From Chamaecrista fasciculata (Eukaryota; Streptophyta; Magnoliopsida; Fabales; Fabaceae): a DNA stretch of 64,000 bases. The DNA is taken from NCBI GenBank assembly GCA_003254925.1, contig QANZ01041876.1, forward strand, positions 167,674-231,673. The letters run 5' to 3'. The stretch's first letter is position 1; every line of letters starts with the position of its first letter. The position numbers and the translations under genes are program-made. The notes under the pieces are model-generated. The model was not told the DNA's origin. It searched no databases and saw only the letters and a list, made by a program, of their open reading frames with translations. Positions 1-10,990 of the stretch are shown in pieces.

Positions 1-690
1 GAGAGAGGTAATCCCTCATGAGGAGGGGTTTGAGAGAGAGATTTTTTGGCGGATAGGGTTTCTAATCATACTCCGCTACATATTTGTGTTAGTTTACTTT
101 TTAAAAAATTGTGATTTTCTGAGATAATTTACAAAAGTTCACTTTAAAATATGTTAATATGATATCTTAAACGTGCCTCTTTATCTATATAGTAATAGTA
201 TATACATGATTGTATTTTTGGAAAGATTTTGAGAATAGCAAACTAATGATTTTATTTTTTTGGCCTGAAGCAAACTACTTACGGTTAACTAGTATGTTTA
301 CCCTTTAGATACCTACTAGTATTATGTTTTATCTTGCCAAATCTTCAACTTATATACATCTATTTGGCTTTTTATACTATATATCTAATGAATGTTTATA
401 TTGACAAATAAATAAATAAGTAGACAAATATGTTAATCTGAAAAGTATGGCCTGACGAGTCACTCGCAAATACTGAAAAAAGGAAGGCTCTGTTTTCAAT
501 TATCATGATTGTTTTGTGTGTAAAGTGGGAAACGTGGCTCAATGAGGCAATCTTTGAAGAAAAGGCCCCTCCACCATTGGCTCCTCACTTACCACACTTG
601 GGAATTTATATTGCATCACTACAAAAGTGCTTTTCTTTAATATCTTACACGTGTATGTCTTTGTGTGGGCTGCCCTTGTTTTTGATTTTT
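1..690. other. intergenic, nothing recognised
   Basis: AT-rich sequence without a supportable gene. The open frame at 505-720 has no recognisable domain and runs into low-complexity sequence. Confidence 0.5.
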
Positions 691-699
691 TCTTTTTTT

Positions 700-874
700 T
701 TAAAAAAAAATTGTAGGTGAGTTGAACTGGGGGCTTACTAAGGCCAGGACATAACTCCAGACTCTATGAACGCTTACAGAGGTATTTACATATCGCATAC
801 TAACAAATCTCTTACAGCGGGATTCAAACTTACAATCTTGTGGATTATGAATTGACTCTTTCCTTATTAGCCTA
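700..874 (-). mobile_element. tRNA-derived SINE, copy 1
   Basis: Read on the minus strand this has a tRNA-like head (box A near 860-872, box B near 822-832 in a degraded form), a body shared with the copies at 7.3 kb and 57.3 kb (the core with 'cttacagaggta' on the plus strand), and an A-rich tail shown as T/A runs at about 688-710. It is more diverged than the 57.3-kb copy. Flanking T-rich sequence (near 677-690 and 873-890) may be a worn target-site duplication. Confidence 0.7.
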
Positions 875-879
875 TTTTT

Positions 880-2680
880 GTGTTTTTTCTTCATATTGAA
901 CCTACACCGAATATACTATATATATATATAATAAGTTGTTAGTTTGATTTTTGGAAATATAGTTTACATGATGATTTTTCTAAAAATTAGATTAGTTGCC
1001 TATTATTTTTTAAGACGAGTTTTTATAGGCCAAATTGTTAAAACGAGTTAAGATGCATGAATGAGTAAGAGAAAAAAAACTGATTGAATTTATATTTTTA
1101 TAAAGTTTAAAGACCAGATAGTATTGTTTCTAAAACTAACCAATGAAACAATTAAATTATAAATCTTTTTCAGGCAACAAAAATAGGGAATCTTATCTAG
1201 ATGCATTGCATATCCACTGTTGAGAAAAGGGCCAATTAATGTGATTCATCATAAGCTCATATTCTCCTTTTGGAGAAGTTTGGGTTTCCTTTTGTTTAGA
1301 TTGATGGTGTTTTTATTCTCCATGGGTTATGGAGCAAATGGAAATAAAAACTTTAATTTTTATTTTATTTATTAGGACAATGATGATGAGAGAATATAAA
1401 TTAAAGCATATGTGTGGTTGAGGTATAGGCATATCTATCCTCTTTGGTTATTTTGAGATTTGCAGTTATATATATCCACAAGGGCACACCATTTTTTTTG
1501 GTGCTTGTCTCCTAAAGTTTAAGCATTTCCTTCCATAAAATCCCCACCACCTTTCATTCACTTGCCCCACCTTTGGTGTCCACACATCACTTCATTTTCC
1601 ATAAGGAAAAAAATAACTCTAGAATTTTTTTACAAGGAAAAATACCCTGTTAAATGTTAATAAATACATACATAAATTTTAATATGTCAATGAAATACTT
1701 CCTTCTTTAGACGGGGTGTTTTATGACATTTATTATTAATATTAATAAGGAATATCCAAAAATTTATACCTTGCCTATTGCAATATTCTTTCTAGTAGTG
1801 CCAAACAAGAACATGTCAACATCATATTTTTTCTTGTTTCCCTATTTTCTTTAAAGACCATTATTAGCCAATTCAGTTGGTTTTAGTGGTTTGAAATGAG
1901 CCCACCAAAGTGATGTCAATTGCAGGCCCATATAGGGCTCAGATTTTGGGCCTTAGGTTTCTGTTCATGGCAAGAAACAAAAGCCCATAAACTTGTTGGG
2001 TTCTGTTCTGGTTAGATCTTTGAATTGTTTCAGACTAAAATAAAATCTTTGAATTGCTCAGATTGAAGCCTAAGAAGCGGGCTTGACATCCTTGAATTGG
2101 ATACCACGAACAACTTTGTATTTTGAATGGGTCATTCTCACTTTCTCTTTATGTGTATGTTACAGAATTTACACACACAAATATTGAATATAATATATTT
2201 CACTAGTTCTAATATTTATGTACGGTGAAGTACTTAATATTTATGTCCAGAAGTATGATATGACGTTGATATGGTTTTTTTAAGGGTTGCTACCTTTTTT
2301 ATTTATTTAATATTATGTTTATTTTTTAATATCTTTTTTTTTTGAGTTTTTTTTTCAAAACTTTGTTTAGTTAAATTTTATATTAACTTTTGCATCGAAC
2401 TTGACCATTCTTTTGTAATACCCTTAATAAAGTGCATCCAACCTTATTTTCAGGACACGGCTATATGTGAGATTATATTGCGAAGCAAAGTTCTCACAAA
2501 GTCTAATGGAAACTGGAAGGTTCATTTGAGTAAAAGTATGAAAGAAATAATGGAATATTTCAAAATAATGCTAGTTGACAAAAGAGGAGTACATGCATGA
2601 TATAATAATGCCATTGTTTAGAGGAATGTGGGGGTTTTTTTTTTCTATACCGAAAGTAAGCTTTTATTTTATCGTACTTT
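880..2680. other. intergenic, nothing recognised
   Basis: AT-rich non-coding sequence with no coding frame, RNA gene or clear repeat boundary that I can support. Confidence 0.5.
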
Positions 2681-2689
2681 GTGTTGCTT

Positions 2690-5013
2690 CAACAATTCAC
2701 CACTCATTACAAAATACTCACAAAGCTTTTAGCTGATCGACTTAAGCCTGCCCTCAGTAAAATCATCTCTCCCTTTCAGGGAGCTTTTCAAAAAAGGGAA
2801 GCAAACTTCTGATCTTTTTATAACTGCGCAAAAAATCCAGCATTTCTGGTCTTCAGATTAATGGAGACAAGTCCAAAATTTGGTTCTCCCTCTCTGTCTC
2901 AACCAACATTAGAGCTACCCTATCTCGTATCATCAATTTAAATTTCTCCAATAATCTTGGATCCTATCTTGGTTTCCCCCTTAAACCTCTTTACAAAAAC
3001 TCTGATTTTAACTTCATTCTTGATAAAATTAATCACAAACTTCAATCTTGGAAACTAGGTTGTCTTTCTTTAGCAGGGCGGGTTTAGCTCATTAAATCTA
3101 CTCTTTCCACCATCCCAGCTTACTACATGAATGTTTTTCATCTCCCTAGCAAAATTCATCAACAAATTGATAAACTGGCGCGCTGTTTTTTCTGGAACCA
3201 TACCATACATACCAGAAAATGTCATTGTTGGGTTGGGATATCATTACTAGACCTAAATACATGGGAGGTCTTGGTATTAGAAAAGCCTCTTTAGTTAATA
3301 CTTGTTTTATGGCTAAATTGAACTGGCACACTAAAATTATCAAACCCTCTCTCTTCTCTTAGGTTTTGCTAGCTAAATATGGTCCAAATCTGTCTAAACT
3401 TTCTAACTCTAGATCTTATATCTGTAGAAGCATGAGAAAAGGTTCGCATGTACTTGATTCTGGTCTTAAATCTATTATTAATAATGGGTTAAACACTTCC
3501 TTTTGGTTTGGAAACTGGCTGCCTAATGGTCCTCTTCACTCTAGACTCCATGGTCCCTTAACCCTTCCTGATCTTACTCTTAATGTCAGCTCTGGTCTTC
3601 TACATTTCCATACTCAGCATGCAATCCTCTCTCATATCATCCCACCTCATATTGCACTTGAACTTAACTCTACTCCTTTTAATTTTAACTCTCACACACA
3701 CACCTGATTCCCTCTCATGGGGACCTGCAAAAAATGGTTTCTTCTCCATCAAAAGTTGTTATAACCTCTTATTTAGCAGAACCCTGGCCAGTACTTCCAC
3801 CAACCTTCCTCCTTCTCGAGATAATATCTCTTGGGTTTGGCAACTTAACGTTCACATTAGAGTTAAATTTTTTCTATGGCAAGTTTTGCAAAATTCATTA
3901 CCTATTTGTGACAAACTTTTTAAAAGGCAGATTGTATCCTCCCCCCTTTGTCCCTTATGCGGTTTGACTGATGAATGTATTGATCATACTTTCAGAACTT
4001 GTTCTACACTTAACACCTTATGGGTTTCAATGTCTTATAGCTCTAATGTTACTCATTATCCTTTTAACCAATGGATTAAGCAAAACTGTACTAGTACTCT
4101 ACTTTTCAAAAATATCCCCTGGAATGTTTTCTTTCCTTACCTTCTCAAACAAATTTGGTTAAATAGAAATGCTATTATCTTCCAAAATAAGCATACCTCC
4201 TCCTCAAATCTTATCAATTTAGCCCTTTTTAATGCTGCTGAATTTTATTGTCTAAACCCCACACCCTCAGCATCATCTTCCACTACTCCTCACCCTATAC
4301 GATCTTCAATTTTTCGGCAGAGACCTGATAATGATTTTCTAAAACTAAATGTTGATGGTTCTGCAAAAGATAACCTAATTGGTGCAGGTGGAACCTTGAG
4401 AGATTGTTATGGTAATTGGATTGCAGGTTTTAGTGCTTTTGTAGGTCATGGCACCTTACTTACTGCTGAACTTTGGGGCATCATGAAAGGAGTTGAACTT
4501 GCACTCTCTTTAAACTTCAAGAAAATCATTATTGAAACGGATTCTCTGGTTTCCAAACATCTAATCACTTCTTTTGCAGCATTAACTCATCACCCTCTCT
4601 CCACTTTGATTGCCAATTGCAAATACCTTATCACTCAACTGGATGAATGCAAGCTTCAACATGTTTTGAGAGAAGCCAGTACTCCTGTGCTGATGCTTTG
4701 GCAAATCATGGGAGAAGAACACAGCTTCAATTCACAGTTTTTGACAAACTTCCTCCCTTCTTATCCCTCCTATTTTTTTCTGACTTTATGGAAATAGGTG
4801 TTGTAAGAGGCCCTAAAAAACTTTTGAAGAGGAAGTCTCCATAGTTGGAGTTTCATCTTGTATTTTGTTAGTTTCTCTCTTGTTCATGTTCTGTTTAGGA
4901 TCCTTGTTGTATCACTTAGGCTTTTTTTCTGTCTTCTTTCTGTTTGTAATGTTCTAAGTTGATGTAATATTGTTGTTTTTAATGGAAGTACTCAGATTTA
5001 CCAAAAAAAAAAA
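2690..5013 (+). mobile_element. L1-type LINE remnant (RT fragment, zinc-finger, RNase H)
   Basis: A non-LTR retrotransposon with many breaks. Translation from about 2700 gives a reverse-transcriptase palm-region fragment (KLLADRLKP, then SPFQGAF). The segment that should carry the catalytic YADD is missing, since the frame jumps to the later QINGDKSK / SYLGFPL / SWK...LSLAGR region near 2860-3090. The 3' part (about 3583-4797) has a cysteine-containing zinc-finger-like stretch (PLCPLCGLTDECIDH) and a plant LINE RNase H domain with DGS, TAELWG and IETDS. The last RNase H aspartate lies in another frame (CADALANHG near 4665), so a frameshift separates them. A poly-A run ends the element near 5012. 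Stops, frameshifts and the RT deletion make it inactive. Confidence 0.88.
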
Positions 5014-6530
5014 CAATTTATGTAGTGGAATATCACATCAAGAAATAACATGAAAAAGAGGAAGATAAAAGGCTAGACAGGAAGATATTATTGGGAGGCA
5101 AAATTTCAACAAAAAATGATATTACAATCCCAAGGTATTCTTTTTGCATGAAACCAATTGTTTTTTTTCCCCACTCACCCTTTTGCTGCTTCCCAAATGG
5201 CTAGTGACTGTTTTTCCCTTTTTCAAAGGGTTTTGTCTTTTTTATTCTTTTTATATAACAAGCATGCATAATGGAGAAAATAAATGAATAAGATTCCATT
5301 ATACTATATTATATATATAAAAATATATATATATATATATATAATCAATAATCCGTATGAAATGATTGCGTTATATGCTTTAATTTCATCAGTCACATTG
5401 GCACATTCCTCGGAATGAATGAATGAATGTTTTTATTACTTTGTGTCTTTCTCATCCTCTTCTTAGCAATAGCATCCCTTAATTTCTTTTTACTGGAGGG
5501 TGACGCTTTGAAGAGCTTTATTTTTTTTCAACGTGTCTCCTCTCGATCAATCAATAAAAATGTGTATGGAGTCATTTTTTTATAATTTTATATAAAATAT
5601 TTATAAAAAAAAAAAGTAAAAGTGAGATTGATAGAACAATCTTTCTTTTCATAGCATTTGATATTTACCGTATATTATTCGCTTGCCTCATCATTCATTC
5701 ATTCTGGCGGGGAAATAGATGAGAAAGTTAATGTGGGTGCATGTTACTGTTATAATGTGATTTTTTATGGTATTCTTTTATTCATTACTTTTCTCTCTTT
5801 CACAAAAAGGGCAATATAATATACATAGCCTCTAGACCTTATATATATCCTCAAGGACAAAATTAGGTGAATATAATCAATCCCTTTTTAGTGATTTTGG
5901 GATCGGATTTTCTAAAAGAATATTTAGAACGCTACAAAAAATCTCAAATTGCTACCACTAATGTAGTTGATAAACAAAAAAAATGATTGGTAATAAGATA
6001 ATTCCAATTGAATTTCAACCGAACAAATCAGATGTATTTTGGCCGGTCGAAAATATTATTGACAATCGATTTCAAAGAGTATAATTCATATATATTTAAA
6101 TGATTTAATTTTCTATATTTATATATTCATTTTTCTTTTCTCTATTATATTCCGTTTCACCTTGTAAAACATTCTAGAAAATTTATTTCCAGCAAGATTT
6201 TGTACTTTGACTACCTGAAAAATGTTAAGCATATATATAGGGGAGTATGTCGTCTGGATCGGAGTACGTGAAACAATCAAATTTAAGGTGTTTTTGGGCC
6301 ATTTTGAGCTCAACCTAATACTAATGGGCTATTTAGATTCTGGCCAAATTAATGAATAATGAATAATGACCAAAAAAACATAAATAAAACTAGCTAGCTA
6401 TATATTCACAACAAATTAATTAAGTAGCAGTCAAAGTAGTTAGAGAGTCTCTCATCAAACCAAACCAACAATAATAATCTATGAGAGGCACACATAATAA
6501 TTAATTTACAAAAGCTAATACATAAATAAT
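5014..6530. other. intergenic and 3' flank of the HSF gene
   Basis: AT-rich sequence with (TA)n near 5318-5345. No gene seen. The last ~130 bases probably hold the 3' UTR of the minus-strand HSF gene. Confidence 0.45.
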
Positions 6531-6537
6531 GAATATA

Positions 6538-7883
6538 TCATAAATGACTGATCATATCATCATGCATGTTTTCTGGATGCAGCCTCTTCTTGCCAGTAAG
6601 AGGAACCCCAAAGAGCTTGACTGAAGCATGATCTGAAGAATGATGATCCAATTTAGGAGGATGATGAGGAATTGAGATGAATGAGGAATCCAGTTCTACC
6701 AATTTGGGAATATCATTGTTGTTGAAGGCACATAATGATGATGATGGTGATGATGTGCATGTGGTGATTGAAGGATGAGATTGTTGAACTGGGTTGACAT
6801 GGTTTTGAATAAAATAAATGATGTCATTGTAGAGAGACTTCATGTGGGTGAGTTGTGATAAGAGCATCAAGTTCTTTCTCCTCAGCCTTTGATTGTCTTC
6901 TGACAGCGCTTTTACAATCTCACTATTAGTAATAATACTCTCATCTTCATTATTCTTCATAATATTATTATTAGTAGTACTACTTGGTCTTAATATTCCT
7001 GTATGAGCACATTTATTAGTAGATGATGATGGCATCATTAGAAATGGTAGTGAAGGAGGAGGAGGAGTTTCTGTAATATTCCAATTATACAGAGTTTGAT
7101 GATCATTGCCATGGTAGTAGTGGTGTTGGTGATGGTGATGAGGGGATTTTCTTCTGTGGATTTTGGAGAGAAGATGCTTTGCTCCTTTTCTGAAATACTC
7201 ATTTGCAAACTCCCACCTGTCTGCAACCACCTTCTTGAAACCCTGCAATATAATATATGATTACTTTTTTTTTTCATAGAGAAAAATTTAGGTGAAGAGA
7301 TGACGCCCCGGTCCAGGATCAAGGCAGGCCTCGGGGCTCAATGAGCACTTACAGAGGTACTTACAGATAACCCACCAAATGAGGCATCAACAGGAATCGA
7401 ACTCAAGCCATACAATTGTCATGGACGGAAGGTGACCAAGTGAGATTAATTAAGTGTAGTTATATTAGGAGTTTAGGACTGGTTATTATAAAAAGAGAGA
7501 GAGAGAGATGCACATACATAGGTATTGAGCTGCCTAACAAAGCTGGAGAAGTTGTTGTGCTTGAAGTAGTTGGGAAGGAGATCTCTGGCAAACTCAGGAG
7601 GTGTACACACTACAAAAGAGGAATGATGAGAGCCCCAACACACAATGTGGTCTGTCAAAGGGTCCTCCACAAGCTCGTATGTCTTGCTCAAGAATGGAGC
7701 TACAACTGATGATGACTTATTCTCATTATTCTCATCATCATTATTACTACTACCGTAGTAGTATAACAACTGATGATGATCTTCTTCGCCAGTACTAGTA
7801 CTATAGCTACTAGTAATAATGCTACTACCACTTCTCATATTCCACCTCTCTGCTCTCAATGCCATATTAATCTCATCCATCAC
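6538..7883 (-). CDS. HSFB4: Class B heat-shock transcription factor, HSFB4-like
   Basis: Two exons (7518-7883 and 6538-7242) joined at the standard HSF intron position, inside the DNA-binding domain after NTY and before GFKK, give 356 residues. The donor is GTATGT and the acceptor ends GCAG. Residues ~61-154 form the DNA-binding domain ([42 protein letters not shown]). Residues ~228-271 form a short coiled-coil oligomerisation region without the class A insertion ([11 protein letters not shown]...[12 protein letters not shown]). The C-terminus has the LFGV repressor motif (332-335) followed by a basic KKR (340-342), as in plant B-class factors. Class B HSFs are nuclear, usually repressive regulators, and HSFB4 (SCHIZORIZA) acts in root cell fate in Arabidopsis. 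Oddity: the usual FVVW-x-PPEF is FVVCTPPEF, with Cys93 replacing a conserved Trp. A SINE lies in the intron. Confidence 0.92.
7265..7455 (-). mobile_element. tRNA-derived SINE, copy 2, in the HSFB4 intron
   Basis: Same family as the SINEs at 0.7 and 57.3 kb, in the sense orientation of the host gene. On the minus strand: box A-like sequence near 7433-7447, box B (GAGTTCGATTCC) near 7395-7406, the shared body, then a poly-A tail (T-run at 7265-7274). Its 5' end reaches within about 65 bases of the splice donor of the host intron. It accounts for most of the 275-bp intron. Confidence 0.75.
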
Positions 7884-8165
7884 AACTTACTTACCCACCT
7901 TATGACTCACCTATTAATGCTACTAATTCCTATATATAGCTATATTTCTCAACAATATATACTATACTGTACTGCTTTATTTAAACTGATATGATGATAT
8001 ATCTATATATTTATCTCCTTTCTTTCTCCATCCCTTTTCTCTGCTACACCTCCAAAGCTTCAACTTTTTCACACACGAAAAGTTATATCTACCTACACAC
8101 ACACACTCTCTCTCTATATATATATACATATAAATATATATGTATGTATGTAAGTATATATATTA

Positions 8166-8562
8166 GGCAAAAACACCTTTTTCACCCATAAACTTTACAC
8201 CAACTTTTAATTTTGTCCTTAATATTTTTGTTGTTGTTGTTAATTTCCTCTTCAATATTTCACATTTTGATTAATTTTATTTTTTGATTAACTTTTTTTA
8301 ATAAATCAACGACAAACTTTTTTATTGTGTTTTTCAATCTGAATTAGAATTTGAGTTTATTTTCTTATTAATTTTCTATTATATGTCATTAATTACTCAC
8401 GTAGAATTTGTCGTTAATATTTAGCTATAAAGTAAAGAGCAAAGGATAAAATCAATCATCATACAAAACTTTGTGGACAAAATTGACGTCACAAAAATAT
8501 TGGGGATGAAATTAAAAGTTGATGTTAATTTTTTTGGATGAAAATGATGCTTTTAAATTGCC
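8166..8562. mobile_element. MULE-type foldback MITE with exact 9-bp TSD
   Basis: 397 bp, beginning GGCAAAAACACC and ending with the inverted GATGCTTTTAAATTGCC. The body is an imperfect inverted repeat. Both sides carry the same 9 bases, TATATATTA (8157-8165 and 8563-8571). A 9-bp duplication with long inverted ends is typical of Mutator-like elements. Related copies lie near 28.3 kb and 52.8 kb. It sits about 280 bp upstream of the HSFB4 start codon. Confidence 0.8.
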
Positions 8563-8571
8563 TATATATTA

Positions 8572-8848
8572 CAAAACTTTATGCTTTAATTTGTCACACA
8601 AAAGCATGTATGAGAGAATTTGTACATGTTCTCTGTTATGCATAGGAAAAAGAATCATATTTAAAAAAAAAAAGAAGATAGATATAAATTTTTTATAATA
8701 TGTCTAAGGTAAAGCTTATATATTAAATAAGGTTTGTATTAGTAACTTTAAGGTCTATGTATATGGCCATATATTATTTTTTTAATTTAATAAAAAAAAA
8801 AGCATAGGACGATGTCAGTGAGACAATGAGTTTTTCCAGAATAACTAT
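8572..8848. other. AT-rich spacer
   Basis: Nothing recognised between two MITEs. Confidence 0.4.
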
Positions 8849-8850
8849 TA

Positions 8851-9124
8851 CTCCCTCCGTTCCTATATATCTGATGTTTAAGGTAAATACACACAGACCA
8901 AAGAAATGATTAGCTCACCTAAAATGAAGACAAAAATGAGGTAAAAAGACTAAACTATCCCTATTAAATTACTTGGAAAATGTTTATTCATTTATGACTC
9001 TACTATATTTAATAGGGATAGAATGGTAAAAGAATAATTAATGCTCTCTTGAAGTTATAAAACATCAGATATTTTGGAATAAAAAAAGTTCTCCAGAAAA
9101 GCAGATATTCAGGAACGGAGGGAG
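8851..9124. mobile_element. Stowaway MITE
   Basis: 274 bp with inverted ends CTCCCTCCGTTCC...GGAACGGAGGGAG and TA on each side (8849-8850, 9125-9126). The CTCCCTCCGT terminus with a TA duplication is the Stowaway (Tc1/Mariner) signature. A more diverged copy lies at ~36.56-36.84 kb. Confidence 0.9.
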
Positions 9125-9126
9125 TA

Positions 9127-10690
9127 TAAGATCCAATGATATATAATTAACAGTTAATTTATTCTCTTGGCTACAGCCTACGGTGGTTATGTTTGATGCC
9201 TCTTTGAGAAATGAGCTACTTTAATTTATAAATGTATTGCTATATATCTAATCACCATTCTGTCCCCCACTCGTGATCCTTCTGTGATCTTGGCGAAAAA
9301 TAGTAGAGACAGAAATTTAATTAATAGAGAGAGAAGGTTGATACAAACGACCAAAACCCTAAAATTAACTTTGTCATTGCTTTTGAATATTATATCATTC
9401 TATCTTGTTTACAGATTTATTTTCACAACTTTTGAATAATAAAGAAATTTATACATATATATAGTTAATAGATTTGCAGGAAATTGTCTCTTAATAGATT
9501 CAGGTTCGAATCTCAAAGAAAAAATGAAAAAGAATTACCTAAAAAATTCATATTTCTTATAATAAGTTACTTGACACAGATCTGAAACCTTATGCTAAAT
9601 CCTAGACAGTGTTCGAGATTCATCTCTTTCTAGGACAGACATATGAAAATATGAAACTGATGAAACAATATATGGAAGGTTAGTGTATATCAACGTCAAA
9701 TATTGTTCAACTTGTTGGTTCTTGTCTCTTCGTGAAGAGGTGTAATTAAAATAAGTGAAAAAAAAATTAAAATATTGGATATTAATTGTATTTTTATTTT
9801 GTTATTAAACATCTAATGAAATATAATTAACAAGACCAGAGTCCAGAAGTAATTTTAACTTTCGGCGGCACAGTTTTTTGAAAGATGATCTTTTCGTACA
9901 TATTAACGAACTTATCCATCCCTTATGAATTATTATTTGCGCGCCGATAAAGCTTATTAATGAATTCTCTTGAATTAATTAATGGGACAAAAGTACTTTT
10001 GTTAGATCATCCAGAGATCATTTACATTTGTTAGCTCAATAGAATTGACCAAGTAAAACATATAAATAAATAATGTTCAAAGAATTTGAAATTATGATCA
10101 TTTTTTTTTAATCTTTAATTTGGGAGAGCTAGCAATCATCAATCATGCATCGTCAAATATATCCAAGCCCCTAATTTAAGTGGAAATAATATAGTGCATT
10201 AAGTAACGAAAAAGAAACCATTGTTCAGTGTGGAGATTCATCGACCATTCCAATGAATAATAATATTTTATAGTGTACGTTACACATTTGCTCGTTTATT
10301 GACATTAATTAAGGGAGATCGATCATTTATTGGGTTTGTGATCACGAGAGCTGCAAGCATCACCAAATTTAAAAGTATATAAAATTGAAGCTTTGCGTTG
10401 TTGTAGACAAATTAAAGTGTAAAAATAATGAATGGAAAGTGATCATAATAAGGTAGTATTGCAAGTTACTAGGGTGGAACATTCTGGCCTTTATTCATTT
10501 CATTTTGTACAAATCAAAGCAAACCCGTGACCTATTAAGACGGTAATAAGTAAAGGAAGTGCATCTTTCTTCTTCTACTTTCTTCAATGATGGAATATAC
10601 AAATTTGTATATATATATATATATATTGATATTATATTAATTATTTAATTTATTCCTTGTACCAGTGAACCTAGCTAACTTGTTTGGTAG
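9127..10690. other. intergenic, nothing recognised
   Basis: AT-rich, with (TA)n at about 10606-10626. A lone box-B-like GGTTCGAATC near 9495 may be a SINE crumb, with no other support. Confidence 0.4.
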
Positions 10691-10693
10691 ACG

Positions 10694-10990
10694 TATTAAA
10701 AGGCCTAATTTATCTTAAAAGAGTTCTCAAAGGAAGATGATTGTCTCATTATGTATATAGAGTTATAAGACCCTTTAACCAAGCAATGTGGGACTTCTAC
10801 ACGCCCCCCTCGCGCCCGACATAGGAGCGTGAAGCCAACCGGTTATTCCCAAGGCATCTCATATGCCCAAACCCGGCTCTGATATTTTGTAGAAAGGCCT
10901 AACTCATCTAAAAAAACTCTTAAAAAAAGATGGTTGCCTCATTATATATAGTTATAAGGCTCTTTAACCAAACAATGTGAGACTTCAACT
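10694..10990 (-). mobile_element. TRIM-like miniature LTR element
   Basis: Two direct repeats of about 105 bp (10694-10801 and 10888-10990; AAGGCCTAA... to GGGACTTC/GAGACTTC) flank an ~85-bp interior. Read on the minus strand the interior starts with TATCAGAGCC, matching the usual initiator-Met-tRNA primer site (TGGTATCAGAGCC), and ends in the purine-rich GAGGGGGGCG beside the second LTR. LTR, primer site, tiny non-coding interior, polypurine tract and LTR is the TRIM layout. No clear 5-bp target duplication remains. Confidence 0.75.

Noticed and set aside
7416..7798. Plus-strand open frames opposite HSFB4 exon 1
   Set aside because: Shadows of the minus-strand coding exon and the SINE; no domain.
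9485..9510. Possible tRNA or SINE box B
   Set aside because: Only an isolated box-B-like match, with no body or tail.
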